A DNA stretch of 64,000 bases from Neisseria sp. (GCF_030523955.1 NZ_JAUNHL010000002.1:36932-100931); one strand, 5' to 3'; positions 45,823 through 54,617 are shown, counted from the stretch's first letter. The notes: a model not told the origin generated them from the letters alone. A program made the numbers and translations.

Positions 45823-46941
45823 TTATTTGCCCGTCAGTTTACGCATCAAGCGGCTCAACAGGCCACGAGGTTGCTCTTTGCTACCACCAGCCGCACGCTC
45901 GGCTGCTTGGGACATATTCTTATCTGTTTCATCGGCACTGTTTACACTAACTTGCTGCTGTACTTCGGCTGCTTGTGAGCCAGCCACATGTTGATGTTCA
46001 GTAAACTCACTATCAGTCGCCAGAAAGCCGGTTACATACGTAGCAGCGATGTAATTCAGGATATCCGACATATCCAAAGGCATCACTTTGTATAATACAT
46101 TTAAGTTTACCGATGTTTTTGTCAAGAAAGCCGATAACCGCATGGATTCGGGAACCGGCGCCAAGCGTGTCAAGTTTGGCCAGCGCTTCAAAGTAAATAC
46201 GCTTTGTGGCGTCAGGGGATAAACCAAGCGTCCGCGCGCACTCCAAATGGCCATCTGCCACAAACACGACATTATCGTTACTTTGGCCTTTTCCTTCCAT
46301 TGCGGATTATCAGGTACTGCTTTAGCAATGATTTCCAGCGTATCATCCTTACACATACGCTCCAACTCTTCTGCGCTAACCGTCAATAATACGCGCTGAA
46401 TGCTTGGAAACACGATCAGTACCGGTTTGCCGTTGTGTAGCACTGCAGTATCATGCGTACGGCTACTTGCCACCTTAAGTGCGCCCAATAAACCACTCTG
46501 CGGGTTAAAACGCTTGATATTGGTTTTGCGATGTCCTGCATCGATATCTTGTGTTGGCACAGCAGGGTTTAAACCAGCCAGTTTTTCTGCAGGCTGAAAA
46601 ATACTACCGCCTTGCGCCAGACTGCGCAGCGTTGGAAACAAAGTATCGAACTTAACGGGTTTATTTAGATACGGTGCCGTCATAATGGGTTCGTTTTGTG
46701 AAAAAATCACAACCGGGATATCCGGATATTCTTTTTTCATTTCTTGCCATGGCAGAATTCCTTTTCCATTGTCAATGTCTACCAACACCATATCCGGTTT
46801 CTGGCCTGAACCTTCTATAACAACCTCGTAATTGGTTGTATTGTGCATCTTAAATGCCATACGGAAAATAGCTTCTTGCTGCTCGCTAAAGTCTTTAAGC
46901 ATTACCCGTACTGTTTTGATTTTTGGTAACAGACTATCCAT
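45823..46941 (-). CDS. Receiver-domain protein with unidentified C-terminal domain
   Basis: This 372-aa protein starts with a receiver-like fold: RVMLKDFSEQQEAIFRMAF, the likely phospho-acceptor in DMVLVDIDNGKG, a VVIFSQ strand and the Lys of NKPVKFD. The C-terminal part (about residues 130-310) is unfamiliar; it includes VLHNGKPVLIVFPSIQRVL and LYKVMPLDMSDILNYIAATY. The tail is charged (GLLSRLMRKLTGK). It has no DNA-binding domain, so output is probably by protein contact with the GTPase or the FimV-like protein encoded next to it. Confidence 0.65.
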   Translation of the reverse strand: MDSLLPKIKTVRVMLKDFSEQQEAIFRMAFKMHNTTNYEVVIEGSGQKPDMVLVDIDNGKGILPWQEMKKEYPDIPVVIFSQNEPIMTAPYLNKPVKFDTLFPTLRSLAQGGSIFQPAEKLAGLNPAVPTQDIDAGHRKTNIKRFNPQSGLLGALKVASSRTHDTAVLHNGKPVLIVFPSIQRVLLTVSAEELERMCKDDTLEIIAKAVPDNPQWKEKAKVTIMSCLWQMAIWSARGRLVYPLTPQSVFTLKRWPNLTRLAPVPESMRLSAFLTKTSVNLNVLYKVMPLDMSDILNYIAATYVTGFLATDSEFTEHQHVAGSQAAEVQQQVSVNSADETDKNMSQAAERAAGGSKEQPRGLLSRLMRKLTGK

Positions 46942-46962
46942 TATCAGTACTCTTTATAATAT

Positions 46963-48423
46963 TTATTTAGAAATTTGCTGAACACGTTGTACCAATTGGC
47001 TCATCGCCAATACAACTTCTTCAGGCAGGCTGTTTACACGGTCACGCAGAAGCTTGAGGAATTGCTCCAAACGTACCCAGTCTTCCGAACGTTCATACAA
47101 ATCAAATAGTGTGATGTAGAGTTGTGACTCTTCGGGATATTGCAGAACCGCTTGCTCTAATGTACTAATGGCTTGATCCAATTGGCCGTACATCAACAAA
47201 GATTCCACCTCTTTCAAGGCTACATCAGACGGAGAATTGCTATCGCTCACCACTGAGTCGTTTTGCAATACGAGGTCGCGGTATTTCGATCTTAATTGGC
47301 GTGCGGAAGGCTGCAAATAACCCTTTGCCAGTCCAATTTCACGAATTTGCTGTTCGTTTGGTCCCTTTTCCAGCTCATCAAACAATTCGTGTTGGCCCAG
47401 ATTGTAACCCCAGCCAAGCATTCGCTCTTTAACCTGACGTCCATAAGAGCCTAGAGAATAGTAGAGTTTCCATAAGTGGCCGGCAAACTGTTCGACCTCA
47501 TTATGTTGATAATCCAACTTTAACGCATCGATAATCAGAGAAGCCGGTTTCTCAGACTTCTGAATAGCACGATTGTATTGCTGTACTGCCGCCTCGTAGC
47601 CCATTTGGTTTTGCAACAATTTGGTACTGCGCTCTGGTTTCACAAAGCTGATTACGGCACTCATCTCTTCAGCAGACAAATCACGCAACTCATAAGTGCC
47701 TTTGGCAACCACAATCGCACTACGCTTCGCATTGCGCTGTGTAGCACGGGCATTCCCTGAAAAAGAAGACGAATGTTGAGATACCGTATTTGCGGATTCC
47801 GAATCATCAGTACCCAAACCGGTTTGCTCACCAATTTGCTGTGCCACTTCTTTCATGCCCCAACTGAGTTGATTCTCAGCCACTACACGTAACGAAAGAT
47901 TGTGAGGTTCAACTGATAAACCTTCACGCACATAGTTGGCCAAATCGTCTACACTCAACACCTCGCCATGTTTTGACAATGCAGAGGCCAATAGATCGAT
48001 ATTACCGGTACTCAAACTGAGATTTGCCAGCTCATGTACCAACTTTTCCGGGGCGCGTTCAATCTTATCAAGATAGCCTGCCAGCGAAGCGGCCGCTTTA
48101 TCTTCATAACCGAACTGTTTATACACCTGATACTCTGTCAGAGGATCAACTTCCTGCGCAGATACAGAGGCCGCACCGGGATCAATGCTTCCGCTTTCCC
48201 ATTCCCAATCCTGTTCGTCTGTTTTGTCAACGGTTTGATTGATTGTATCCAACCAATCTTCGGACTGCTGACCACCAGACGCAGCTTGGCCGCTACGTGC
48301 GTTAGACGCACCTCGACCATATTTTGCGTTCATGTTGGGTGACACTTTGTTTTGCTTGATACGTATAAAGAAAAATACGATCACCAAAGCTCCCAACAAT
48401 CCTATTAGCAGCGAGTAATTCAA
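46963..48423 (-). CDS. FimV-like membrane-anchored TPR protein
   Basis: This 486-aa protein has one N-terminal membrane helix (NYSLLIGLLGALVIVFFFIR), an acidic linker, then DPLTEYQVYKQFGYEDKAAA, a segment like the FimV C-terminal region, and TPR helices to the end (VESLLMYGQLDQAISTLEQA). FimV-type proteins organise polar type IV pilus and signalling machinery. It heads the five-gene minus-strand unit: 21 bases to the receiver gene, then GTPase, unknown, roadblock. No LysM domain is seen, unlike full FimV. Confidence 0.65.
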   Translation of the reverse strand: MNYSLLIGLLGALVIVFFFIRIKQNKVSPNMNAKYGRGASNARSGQAASGGQQSEDWLDTINQTVDKTDEQDWEWESGSIDPGAASVSAQEVDPLTEYQVYKQFGYEDKAAASLAGYLDKIERAPEKLVHELANLSLSTGNIDLLASALSKHGEVLSVDDLANYVREGLSVEPHNLSLRVVAENQLSWGMKEVAQQIGEQTGLGTDDSESANTVSQHSSSFSGNARATQRNAKRSAIVVAKGTYELRDLSAEEMSAVISFVKPERSTKLLQNQMGYEAAVQQYNRAIQKSEKPASLIIDALKLDYQHNEVEQFAGHLWKLYYSLGSYGRQVKERMLGWGYNLGQHELFDELEKGPNEQQIREIGLAKGYLQPSARQLRSKYRDLVLQNDSVVSDSNSPSDVALKEVESLLMYGQLDQAISTLEQAVLQYPEESQLYITLFDLYERSEDWVRLEQFLKLLRDRVNSLPEEVVLAMSQLVQRVQQISK

Positions 48424-48596
48424 TTAACTCTCCCGAATTTATACATAGAGCTCCAATGTTTGTGTTGTATGGAATCCATCATAATTTCACCATAAAATCC
48501 AATGACATTAAGCCGTTACTTTCTAGCATTTAATAATAGCATGACTTTCACATACCCTGTATCCCGCAAACATTTTTTAACAAGCCACACAGCCGG

Positions 48597-49919
48597 CTAT
48601 CTTTCAAAACAACCGATAGATTCAATGTGTGCGGTTTGAGGAAATAAATTAATCACTCCTACCTTCTTGAATTTATATCCCTTTTCAACCAGAAAGGCGG
48701 CATCACGCGCCAATGTTGCAGGATTGCAGGAAACATACACTATTTTGTCTGGCAAATAAGGAGGTCTCAGCGCCCTAATCACCTCCTGCGCTCCGCCGCG
48801 CGGCGGATCCAATAATATTTTGTCCAACCTGCCCCATGAAGCAATTGCTGCCGCATCAACTCGAAAAAGATTGGAAGCAACGAAGCGAGTATTACCATCC
48901 AAACCGTTCAATTCAGCGTTCAAAACAGCCATTTTTGTTTGCTCTTCAGAGCCTTCTATACCAATAGTTAGCACACCGCTACGCGCAATTGCCAGCGTAA
49001 AATTGCCTAAACCACAAAATAAATCAGCAACCCGTTCACCCCGCTGCGGCTCCAGCAGACGGATTGCCCGCTGAACCATCAAAGCATTGACTTGATGATT
49101 CACCTGCGTAAAATCACCAGGCCGATAATTAATACGCAGATTAAACTCAGATAAGCCGTAATATAGCTCTGTCTCTCGAGGCGGGTAAAAGGGTTGCGCA
49201 GCACATGTTCCGGTTTGCAGCCAGATTTGCCAAATATTACCGCTCCGATCTAAATGCCTGTCTGAAAACTGTCGCAATAACGCCAACTTCGACTTATCCA
49301 ATCCCGTCTCAGTAGCAACAGTCAGTACACTAATGCCCTCTGCGTCCGAGATTTCAATATGACGAACAGCTGCCTCCTCCCCCCAACACTGCAACATTTC
49401 TTGCAATTCAGGCAATATTTCAGAAATATGAGAGGGCAAAATGGCACAAGTTTGAATTTTTACTACCCGGTTACTCTTATTCGCTTTAAAACCAGCATAT
49501 AGCCTACCTTTTTCATCTTCGGCGACCGCCAACCGCGCACGTTGCCGATAACCCCACGGACTACCATAAATCGGTGGCAGTACCTGCTCGGCACTTACTT
49601 TACCTATTCGCTGCAACTGATCTTCTAGAGCGCGTTGCTTATAGGCGACTTGCGCTTCATGCTGTGCATGTTGCAACACACAACCGCCACAGTCGGAAAA
49701 ATGCGGGCAACGCGGCTCAATACGCTGTTCCGAGGCGAGCAACACTTCTACGGTTTCCGCCTCGTCAAAATGCTTCTTACTTTTTGTTATCCGACAGTTT
49801 ACTTCTTCACCCGGCAACGCACCTTCAATAAAAACCGCCTTACCATCAATCCGAGCCACTCCCCTGCCTTCATAATCAAGAGCATGAACATGTACGTTTC
49901 GAATGATTTCTTTATCCAT
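48597..49919 (-). CDS. rlmD: 23S rRNA (uracil-1939-C5)-methyltransferase
   Basis: This 440-aa SAM enzyme has an N-terminal TRAM domain (LDYEGRGVARIDGKAVFIEG), Fe-S Cys cluster RCPHFSDCGGCVLQH, SAM motif RVADLFCGLGNFTLAIARSG, LLDPPRGGA and the catalytic Cys in VSCNPATLARD. Start MDKEIIRNVHVH was used; two further upstream ATGs in frame (49928, 49931) are possible and no clear ribosome-binding site decides. It carries an in-frame uptake sequence at 49255. Confidence 0.92.
   Translation of the reverse strand: MDKEIIRNVHVHALDYEGRGVARIDGKAVFIEGALPGEEVNCRITKSKKHFDEAETVEVLLASEQRIEPRCPHFSDCGGCVLQHAQHEAQVAYKQRALEDQLQRIGKVSAEQVLPPIYGSPWGYRQRARLAVAEDEKGRLYAGFKANKSNRVVKIQTCAILPSHISEILPELQEMLQCWGEEAAVRHIEISDAEGISVLTVATETGLDKSKLALLRQFSDRHLDRSGNIWQIWLQTGTCAAQPFYPPRETELYYGLSEFNLRINYRPGDFTQVNHQVNALMVQRAIRLLEPQRGERVADLFCGLGNFTLAIARSGVLTIGIEGSEEQTKMAVLNAELNGLDGNTRFVASNLFRVDAAAIASWGRLDKILLDPPRGGAQEVIRALRPPYLPDKIVYVSCNPATLARDAAFLVEKGYKFKKVGVINLFPQTAHIESIGCFER
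49255..49266 (+). repeat. Host uptake sequence inside rlmD
   Basis: TGCCTGTCTGAA on the plus strand; on the coding strand part of QFSDRHLDR. Confidence 0.85.
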
Positions 49920-50048
49920 GATACCCATCATCGCCGTTCAACTGTTACTCACACCGAAAAAACGATATTTTCGCACAAAATTTTATAAGATACGGTATCA
50001 TTTAGCTTATATATCCAATATATCCAAACCCATAACAGAATACACAAC

Positions 50049-51074
50049 ATGAAAACACAAGGATTCGGCTTGCTTGCCCTAATCACCGGCACAGCAGCTG
50101 TCGCAGCGCCGCATACTCCGTTACCGGATGTTTCCCCTATCACTCCAGGACAACATGTCATCATTAACATCCCGCAACAGCGGTTATTTTTATATGTCGA
50201 CGGGAAACTCAGCAAAATTTATCCGGTAGCCGTCGGCAAAGCGAACACTCAAACCAATCTTGGGCGTCACATTATCGGTGCCAAAACCTACAACCCGACT
50301 TGGCATATACCGAAATCAATTCAAAAAGAATTAAACAACGGCCAAACTACCGTCCCTCCCGGCCCTAAAAATCCCCTAGGCCCCGTTTTTGTCCGTATGG
50401 GAGATCCCAAGCTTGGTTTAGGCATCCACGGCACCAATGCCCCATCCAGCGTACCGGGTGTTCGCAGCCATGGTTGTGTCCGCATGAAATCGCCAGATGC
50501 ATTGGAGTTCGCAAAAACCATTACCTCCGGCTCACCGGCAGACGTAATCTATCAAATGGCCTCCGTCAACATCGATGCCAATAATAATATATGGATAGCC
50601 GCCTTCCGCGATCCTTACAACCAAAAAAACCTCGATACCACCGCCTTGCGTAAAAGTATCACCGCTTGGGCCAAAGCCCACGGCAAAACCGTCCACACCA
50701 AACGCTTGGATATCGTATTAAAAAGCCGAAGCGGAGCCTTAAACTGCATTACCTGCGGCTCGGCAGCCGGAAAAATAAACGGTTCTCTACAATCTCTGGC
50801 CTGGACCACTGGCTCCGGAGAATTGTCCAAACCCATTGTTACACCGCCGAAACCCGAACCAACCGATCAAGTTTTGCCAGAAGGCAGCGAAATCGAAGTG
50901 GAAGAAGATGCGAGCGCCGCTACAGCAACACCGGCTCCCCTGCCAACCGAAACCACCCAATCCGAAAATGGTTCCGTAACGCCCCTCCTTTCAACCAGCC
51001 CTGAACAGCAACCGGCACCGGTTAGCAAACCAGCCAGCAATGAATATATCGAACAAACCGACAACCTTTTTTAA
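50049..51074 (+). CDS. Secreted L,D-transpeptidase (YkuD family)
   Basis: This 341-aa protein has a signal peptide (FGLLALITGTAAVAA), an ErfK/YbiS/YkuD domain at about residues 35-160 with the catalytic motif HGTNAPSSVPGVRSHGCVRM, and a Ser/Thr/Pro/Glu-rich tail. It would cross-link peptidoglycan or attach proteins to it. A CITCG motif in the tail may form a disulfide. The IS element begins 26 bases after its stop. Confidence 0.9.
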   Translation: MKTQGFGLLALITGTAAVAAPHTPLPDVSPITPGQHVIINIPQQRLFLYVDGKLSKIYPVAVGKANTQTNLGRHIIGAKTYNPTWHIPKSIQKELNNGQTTVPPGPKNPLGPVFVRMGDPKLGLGIHGTNAPSSVPGVRSHGCVRMKSPDALEFAKTITSGSPADVIYQMASVNIDANNNIWIAAFRDPYNQKNLDTTALRKSITAWAKAHGKTVHTKRLDIVLKSRSGALNCITCGSAAGKINGSLQSLAWTTGSGELSKPIVTPPKPEPTDQVLPEGSEIEVEEDASAATATPAPLPTETTQSENGSVTPLLSTSPEQQPAPVSKPASNEYIEQTDNLF

Positions 51075-51140
51075 ACAAATATATTGATAAAACAATACTA
51101 GGTTCTGTCGACATTCAAGCTTTCAGTGTATCCTATCCTC

Positions 51141-51509
51141 ATGACCAGATATATTCTTACCGATGCACAGTGGGCAAAAATTGAGCCTTTATGCCAAGGA
51201 AAAGTTGGCGATGCCGGCCGAACCGCTGTCGATAACCGATTATTTATAGAAGCCATACTATGGATTATCCGTACCGGCAGTCCTTGGCGCGATCTGCCCG
51301 AAGAGTTCGGTAATTGGAAAAGTATCCACAAACGCTACCGCAGATGGGTCTTGGCCGACCGTTTTCATCATATTTTTGAAGAACTGAACCGTGATCTCGA
51401 TATGGAGTATGTCATGATTGACGGCACAATCATCAAAGTTCACCGCCACGGTCAGGGTGCAAAAGGGGGACTCGAAATCAGGCCATCGGCCAATCCAAAG
51501 GCGGGATGA
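51141..51509 (+). CDS. IS5-family transposase, first frame
   Basis: This 122-codon frame encodes the N-terminal part: YILTDAQWAKIEPLCQGK, DNRLFIEAILWIIRTGSPWR, then the first catalytic Asp in VMIDGTIIKVHRHG. The true protein should change to the next frame (-1) near AAAAGGGGG (51461-51469), since the following frame continues as TRNQAIGQSKGGM, the usual family sequence. The out-of-frame end (LEIRPSANPKAG) is not family-like. Confidence 0.8.
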   Translation: MTRYILTDAQWAKIEPLCQGKVGDAGRTAVDNRLFIEAILWIIRTGSPWRDLPEEFGNWKSIHKRYRRWVLADRFHHIFEELNRDLDMEYVMIDGTIIKVHRHGQGAKGGLEIRPSANPKAG

Positions 51510-51892
51510 CGACCAAGATTTTGGCTATGGTGGATGCTTTGGGGAACCTGATTGATTTCAAACTGATGCCTGGTCAGTGCAATGACATTTGCGGCGTAGA
51601 ACCGCTGATTAAAGACAAGGAATTTGATGCTTTATTGGAGGATAAAGCCTTTGATGCCGACTGGCTGGTCGAAGAGTTGACCGAAAGGGGGAGTAAGGTG
51701 GTTATTCCGCCGCGTAACAACCGCAAATTGCAGCGGGAACACGACAAGATGATGTATTGCTGGCGACATTTGATTGAGAACTTTTTTTGCAAACTCAAAG
51801 AATTCAAGAAGATTGCGATGCGCGCAGAAAAAACCGACCAATCTTTTGCTGCCAATATTTACCTTGCGGCTGCCGTATTGAAATTAAGGTAA
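51506..51892 (+). CDS. IS5-family transposase, second frame
   Basis: This frame begins MTTKILAMVDALGNLI and encodes the second Asp (DKAFDADWLVEEL), the IPPRNNRK stretch and the catalytic Glu in RHLIENFFCKLKEF. It ends VLKLR, the usual C-terminus. It overlaps the first frame by four bases (ATGA). A -1 frameshift would join both to about 250 aa. The element may therefore be active. Confidence 0.8.
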   Translation: MTTKILAMVDALGNLIDFKLMPGQCNDICGVEPLIKDKEFDALLEDKAFDADWLVEELTERGSKVVIPPRNNRKLQREHDKMMYCWRHLIENFFCKLKEFKKIAMRAEKTDQSFAANIYLAAAVLKLR

Positions 51893-51913
51893 ACTTGAAT
51901 GTCGACAGACCCT

Positions 51914-52008
51914 AGCGGTCTTGCGAAGCTAAAATGCTCGCAAGATGTTCAATCTTACTGCGCTTTTTGCCTTGCATACGCGGTTTTTGCCTCAAAAAAC
52001 CGCTTCGC
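51914..52008 (+). repeat. Dispersed repeat, copy 3
   Basis: TAGCGGTCTTGCGAAGCTAA, ATGCTCGCAAGATGTTCAAT and a tail ending AAAAAACCGCTTCGCC match copies 1 and 2. At 52018-52033 an imperfect second IS-like end (TGTCGACAGCCCCTAG) follows. Confidence 0.75.
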
Positions 52009-52033
52009 CAGTTAATTGTCGACAGCCCCTAGG

Positions 52034-52155
52034 CAGATAGCCTTATGAAAGTTCGTCATAGCTGTATTGGTCTAAATAATACATTACCAAACATTCTAGA
52101 TAATGATAAAACATCCTATGGTCGCTAGATGGTTCATATTTCCGATAATTTAAAA
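52034..52155. other. Left border of the island region
   Basis: AT-rich sequence without genes. I searched it for a tRNA-Leu 3' end copy and found none, so the left boundary of the first island is not visible or lost. Confidence 0.5.
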
Positions 52156-52362
52156 TTATTGATTGCCCGCAAAACTATCATCTAGGGTTGCTTTTACATC
52201 TGCAAGATACAGTAAGAACCTTGCTATGGTGTATATATCAGCCTCTTCACCATTTGCATTATTTACATTATCTGCAATAGCAATATACTTCAATACGTGT
52301 TCAAAATTAATGTATTTATCATCTTCGTCTATTATTCTGTCCAAAATGGATTTTCTACTCAT
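52156..52362 (-). CDS. Small hypothetical protein related to the N-terminus of the 60.4-kb gene
   Basis: This 68-aa protein lies 29 bases after integrase 1 on the same strand. Residues 19-60 (YINFEHVLKYIAIAD, EADIYTIARFLL, LDDSF) match residues 14-52 of the 257-aa protein at 60395 (YISFENALKYIQRAD, EAHLLDIARFLL, LNDGF). It may be a truncated paralogue. The ATG at 52362 was chosen as the better start than 52371. Function unknown. Confidence 0.5.
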   Translation of the reverse strand: MSRKSILDRIIDEDDKYINFEHVLKYIAIADNVNNANGEEADIYTIARFLLYLADVKATLDDSFAGNQ

Positions 52363-52391
52363 CTTTACCACATCCTTATATCAATAACTTT

Positions 52392-53612
52392 TCAGACAGC
52401 CTTTGCTTCCCCGCCTGCTTCAAGCATGGTTAATGCTTCCCGATAATGCCCGCGCAATAGGTCGCTATACCATTGCATAAACTCTGTACGTTCGGCCATG
52501 TAGTCCGTGCGGTTATAGACTGCTCTGATTTTGTTGTCGTCAATATGGGCAAGCTGCCGTTCGATGGCATCGGGGTTAAAGGCCTGTTCGTTTAATATGC
52601 TACTTGCCAAGCTGCGGAAGCCGTGCGGTGTGGCAATGCCTTTGTATTCCATTCCGTTAATGATTTTACCTGCCGTGTTTTCGCTGATATGGCCGTCTAT
52701 GGCGGTGCGACTTGGGAACAGAAACGGGCTGTGCCCTGTGATGGCGTGTAGCTCTTGCAATAATTCAAGCGGCCAGTCTGCCAGCGGGATAATATGCGCT
52801 CGGGGGCGTTTCATACGCTCGGCAGGTATCATCCATGTTTTCTTGTTAAAGTCGATTTCTTGCCATTTGCCACCGCGTATTTCGGCATTGCGGGCAAAGC
52901 AAAGCATAATCAGCATCACGCATAGGCGGTTTTGCTGATGTGTATCGGCCAGTATCAGCCGTCTGAAAAACTCGGTTAGTTCTTCGCGCGGCAAGGCGGG
53001 CATATGAACGGCCTGCCGTTTAGGCAGATAACCGACAAGCGGGGCGGCAGGGTTGCCGTCGGTAAGCTCCAGCAAAGCGGCATGGTTGAAAACGCTGCCT
53101 ATCCATTGCCTGATTTTTTCTGCCGTTTCCAATGCGCCCCGCTCGGCGATATGTTCGATTACGTTTTTTATATCGCTTACCCGTAATTCTTTAATCGGAC
53201 GGTTGCCGATATGCGGGAAAACGTCTGCTTCAAAATACTGCATAATCCGCGCCGCGTGTTTCTCTTTCCAACGCGGCAGGTTCTTGGTGTGCCATTGCTT
53301 TGTTACTGCTGCAAAGGTGTTCAGCAAGGCTGCTTGCCGCTCCTGTTTGGCCTGTTGCTTGGCTGCGCTGGGGTCTTGGCCTGCTGCTATCATGCGGCGG
53401 GCGTTTTCGGCTGATTCTCGGGCTGCGCTCAATGAAACGGCAGGATACTTACCGATTGATAACAGCTTCTCTTTTCCGTCTATGCGGTATTTCAGCCGCC
53501 ACAACTTACCGCCTGCTGGTGTAACCTGCAAAAACATACCCCCGCCGTCTGCCAGTTTGTATGGCTTGTCGGCGGGCTTGGCATTCTTTATTTGGCGGTC
53601 GTTTAGTGACAT
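52392..53612 (-). CDS. P4-type tyrosine integrase 1 (DUF4102)
   Basis: This 406-aa tyrosine recombinase inserts an island into a tRNA gene. The N-terminus (MSLNDRQIKNAKPADKPYKL) is the DUF4102 arm-binding domain and the catalytic region includes AHIIPLADW, TPHGFRSLASSILNEQ and the C-terminal tyrosine in IRAVYNRTDYMAER. It is about 75 percent like the integrase at 62.5 kb by eye. It faces a copy of the tRNA-Leu 3' end at 53835. Confidence 0.92.
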   Translation of the reverse strand: MSLNDRQIKNAKPADKPYKLADGGGMFLQVTPAGGKLWRLKYRIDGKEKLLSIGKYPAVSLSAARESAENARRMIAAGQDPSAAKQQAKQERQAALLNTFAAVTKQWHTKNLPRWKEKHAARIMQYFEADVFPHIGNRPIKELRVSDIKNVIEHIAERGALETAEKIRQWIGSVFNHAALLELTDGNPAAPLVGYLPKRQAVHMPALPREELTEFFRRLILADTHQQNRLCVMLIMLCFARNAEIRGGKWQEIDFNKKTWMIPAERMKRPRAHIIPLADWPLELLQELHAITGHSPFLFPSRTAIDGHISENTAGKIINGMEYKGIATPHGFRSLASSILNEQAFNPDAIERQLAHIDDNKIRAVYNRTDYMAERTEFMQWYSDLLRGHYREALTMLEAGGEAKAV

Positions 53613-53675
53613 TTGGGGGTATTTTTTACAGGGTATTTTTCAGATACCCCCGAATACACCCCCGTTTTTTGGTTT

Positions 53676-53790
53676 ATTCAATTAGACAGCATTTTATTGC
53701 GTTAGACAATCAAGGCTGTTAAAACACACCCTTAATCAGGCTGAAAGCCTTGCTATGCTTGGATTTTGGTTTATGGAATTAGACGGCATT
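53676..53790 (+). promoter_or_regulatory. Candidate integrase arm-type sites (island 1)
   Basis: The hexamer-like motif (A/G)TTAGAC recurs at 53681, 53701 and 53778, followed at the outer two by (A/G)GCATT. The equivalent region beside integrase 2 has the same motif at 63817, 63837 and 63912. Regular placement next to both integrases suggests arm-type binding sites. Confidence 0.5.
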
Positions 53791-53796
53791 AGGCGT

Positions 53797-53828
53797 AAAA
53801 AAACAGCCCCGAAAGGCTGTTGTTTTTT
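53797..53828. terminator. Terminator between att scar and arm sites
   Basis: AACAGCC / GGCTGTT stem around CCGAAA with T/A runs on both sides; comparable to the hairpin beside the intact tRNA at 63920. Confidence 0.75.
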
Positions 53829-53834
53829 GAGTTT

Positions 53835-53851
53835 GGTGCGACGGAGAGACC
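53835..53851. repeat. Internal attachment-site copy (tRNA-Leu 3' end)
   Basis: TGGTGCGACGGAGAGAC matches the tRNA-Leu 3' end at 63947 (TGGTGCGGACGGAGAGAC) except for one missing G. It marks the junction of the two tandem islands. Confidence 0.75.
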
Positions 53852-54086
53852 CTAATTTTTCATTCAAATATATGATTTTAAATAACTAAATTTATTCAAT
53901 ATTTTAAAATACCGTAAAAAATACCGCAAATTTGCAAAAGTCACCCATTTTTCGCCCTGTTTTTTGCTCTCCGGCATAAATCAGATTTAGGCCGCCTGCA
54001 TCATTTTTCAGACTGCCTAACCTATCGGCTGAAACAGCCCCATCATACCCCAAATTGAAAATAAGCGTATATAGGTACTAAAAAAC

Positions 54087-54266
54087 AGCGGGAACAGCGG
54101 GAACGCGGGACCATTTGACTTAAGCGATTGATTTTTGGTAACAAAATGTTCCCGCTCCCTTTTTAGCCAGCGGGAACACTTTCCGCCAAAACTGCCCCAA
54201 TTACCATCTATATCAATGATTTAAAACAATAAATATCGAAAATATACCAGCGGGAACAGCGGGAAC
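54087..54266. repeat. Iteron array 1 (AGCGGGAAC)
   Basis: Exact AGCGGGAAC at 54087, 54096, 54169, 54249 and 54258, and its complement GTTCCCGCT at 54148: six perfect 9-mers in 180 bases, plus a partial GCGGGACC at 54105. A second array with the same motif is at 62337-62450. Resembles iterons bound by phage/plasmid replication proteins. Confidence 0.75.
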
Positions 54267-54323
54267 GTTTTCAGGCATTAAGCCGCTTGGCCGTCCGACC
54301 GGACGTTTCTTTTTACCGATCAT
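54213..54323 (-). CDS. Possible 36-aa AT-hook-like small protein
   Basis: An ATG with a good AGGAG site 7 bases upstream opens a frame encoding MIGKKKRPVGRPSGLMPENV; the KKKRPVGRPSG part resembles an AT-hook. The rest overlaps two iterons, which it reads as NVPAVPA. It lies after a terminator at 54344-54367. It may be real or chance. Confidence 0.3.
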   Translation of the reverse strand: MIGKKKRPVGRPSGLMPENVPAVPAGIFSIFIVLNH

Positions 54324-54343
54324 GATCGAACTCCTAAATAAAA

Positions 54344-54367
54344 AAGCCGCCTGAAAACAGACGGCTT
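54344..54367 (-). terminator. Terminator of the replication operon with foreign uptake core
   Basis: AAGCCG and CTG pair with CAG and CGGCTT around AAAA; on the minus strand a T-run follows. Confidence 0.75.
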
Positions 54368-54380
54368 GATTCAAATAAAA

Positions 54381-54548
54381 TTAACGAAAATCCACTTTAC
54401 AAGGCGTGCGTGCAATGATTTCACGCGCCTGTATCACGGACTGTTTCAAGTCTTCACGCAATGATTGCATCTCTGATGGTGTCAACGCCTGAACGGTGGA
54501 TTTGTTTGTTGATTCAATAGGATTTTTTCTCTTTTCGTCAATACTCAT
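54381..54548 (-). CDS. Small hypothetical protein
   Basis: This 55-aa protein starts at MSIDEKRKNPIE, where GGAG stands 8 bases before the ATG; a 10-residue longer start lacks it. It is hydrophilic and helical (LTPSEMQSLREDLKQSVIQA). It closes the minus-strand replication unit and is followed by a terminator. No family recognised. Confidence 0.5.
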   Translation of the reverse strand: MSIDEKRKNPIESTNKSTVQALTPSEMQSLREDLKQSVIQAREIIARTPCKVDFR

Positions 54549-54605
54549 TTCAACATCTCCATAAATAATTCCTGCCATTGCGTTTCAGTCCAAGATGTCA
54601 TTAAA

Positions 54606-54617
54606 TTCAGACGGCCT
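54606..54617 (-). repeat. AG-dialect uptake sequence in island
   Basis: Complement of AGGCCGTCTGAA, one of at least five exact AG-DUS 12-mers in the right island. Confidence 0.85.

Larger units (their letters stand above)
51101..51911 (+). mobile_element. IS5-family insertion sequence with CTA target duplication
   Basis: The 811-bp element has terminal inverted repeats: GGTTCTGTCGACATTCAAG at the left and its match GGTCTGTCGACATTCAAG at the right, differing by one extra T. The trinucleotide CTA is repeated at 51098-51100 and 51912-51914. Two overlapping frames encode a DDE transposase. It inserted precisely at the left edge of the third copy of the dispersed repeat. Confidence 0.85.
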
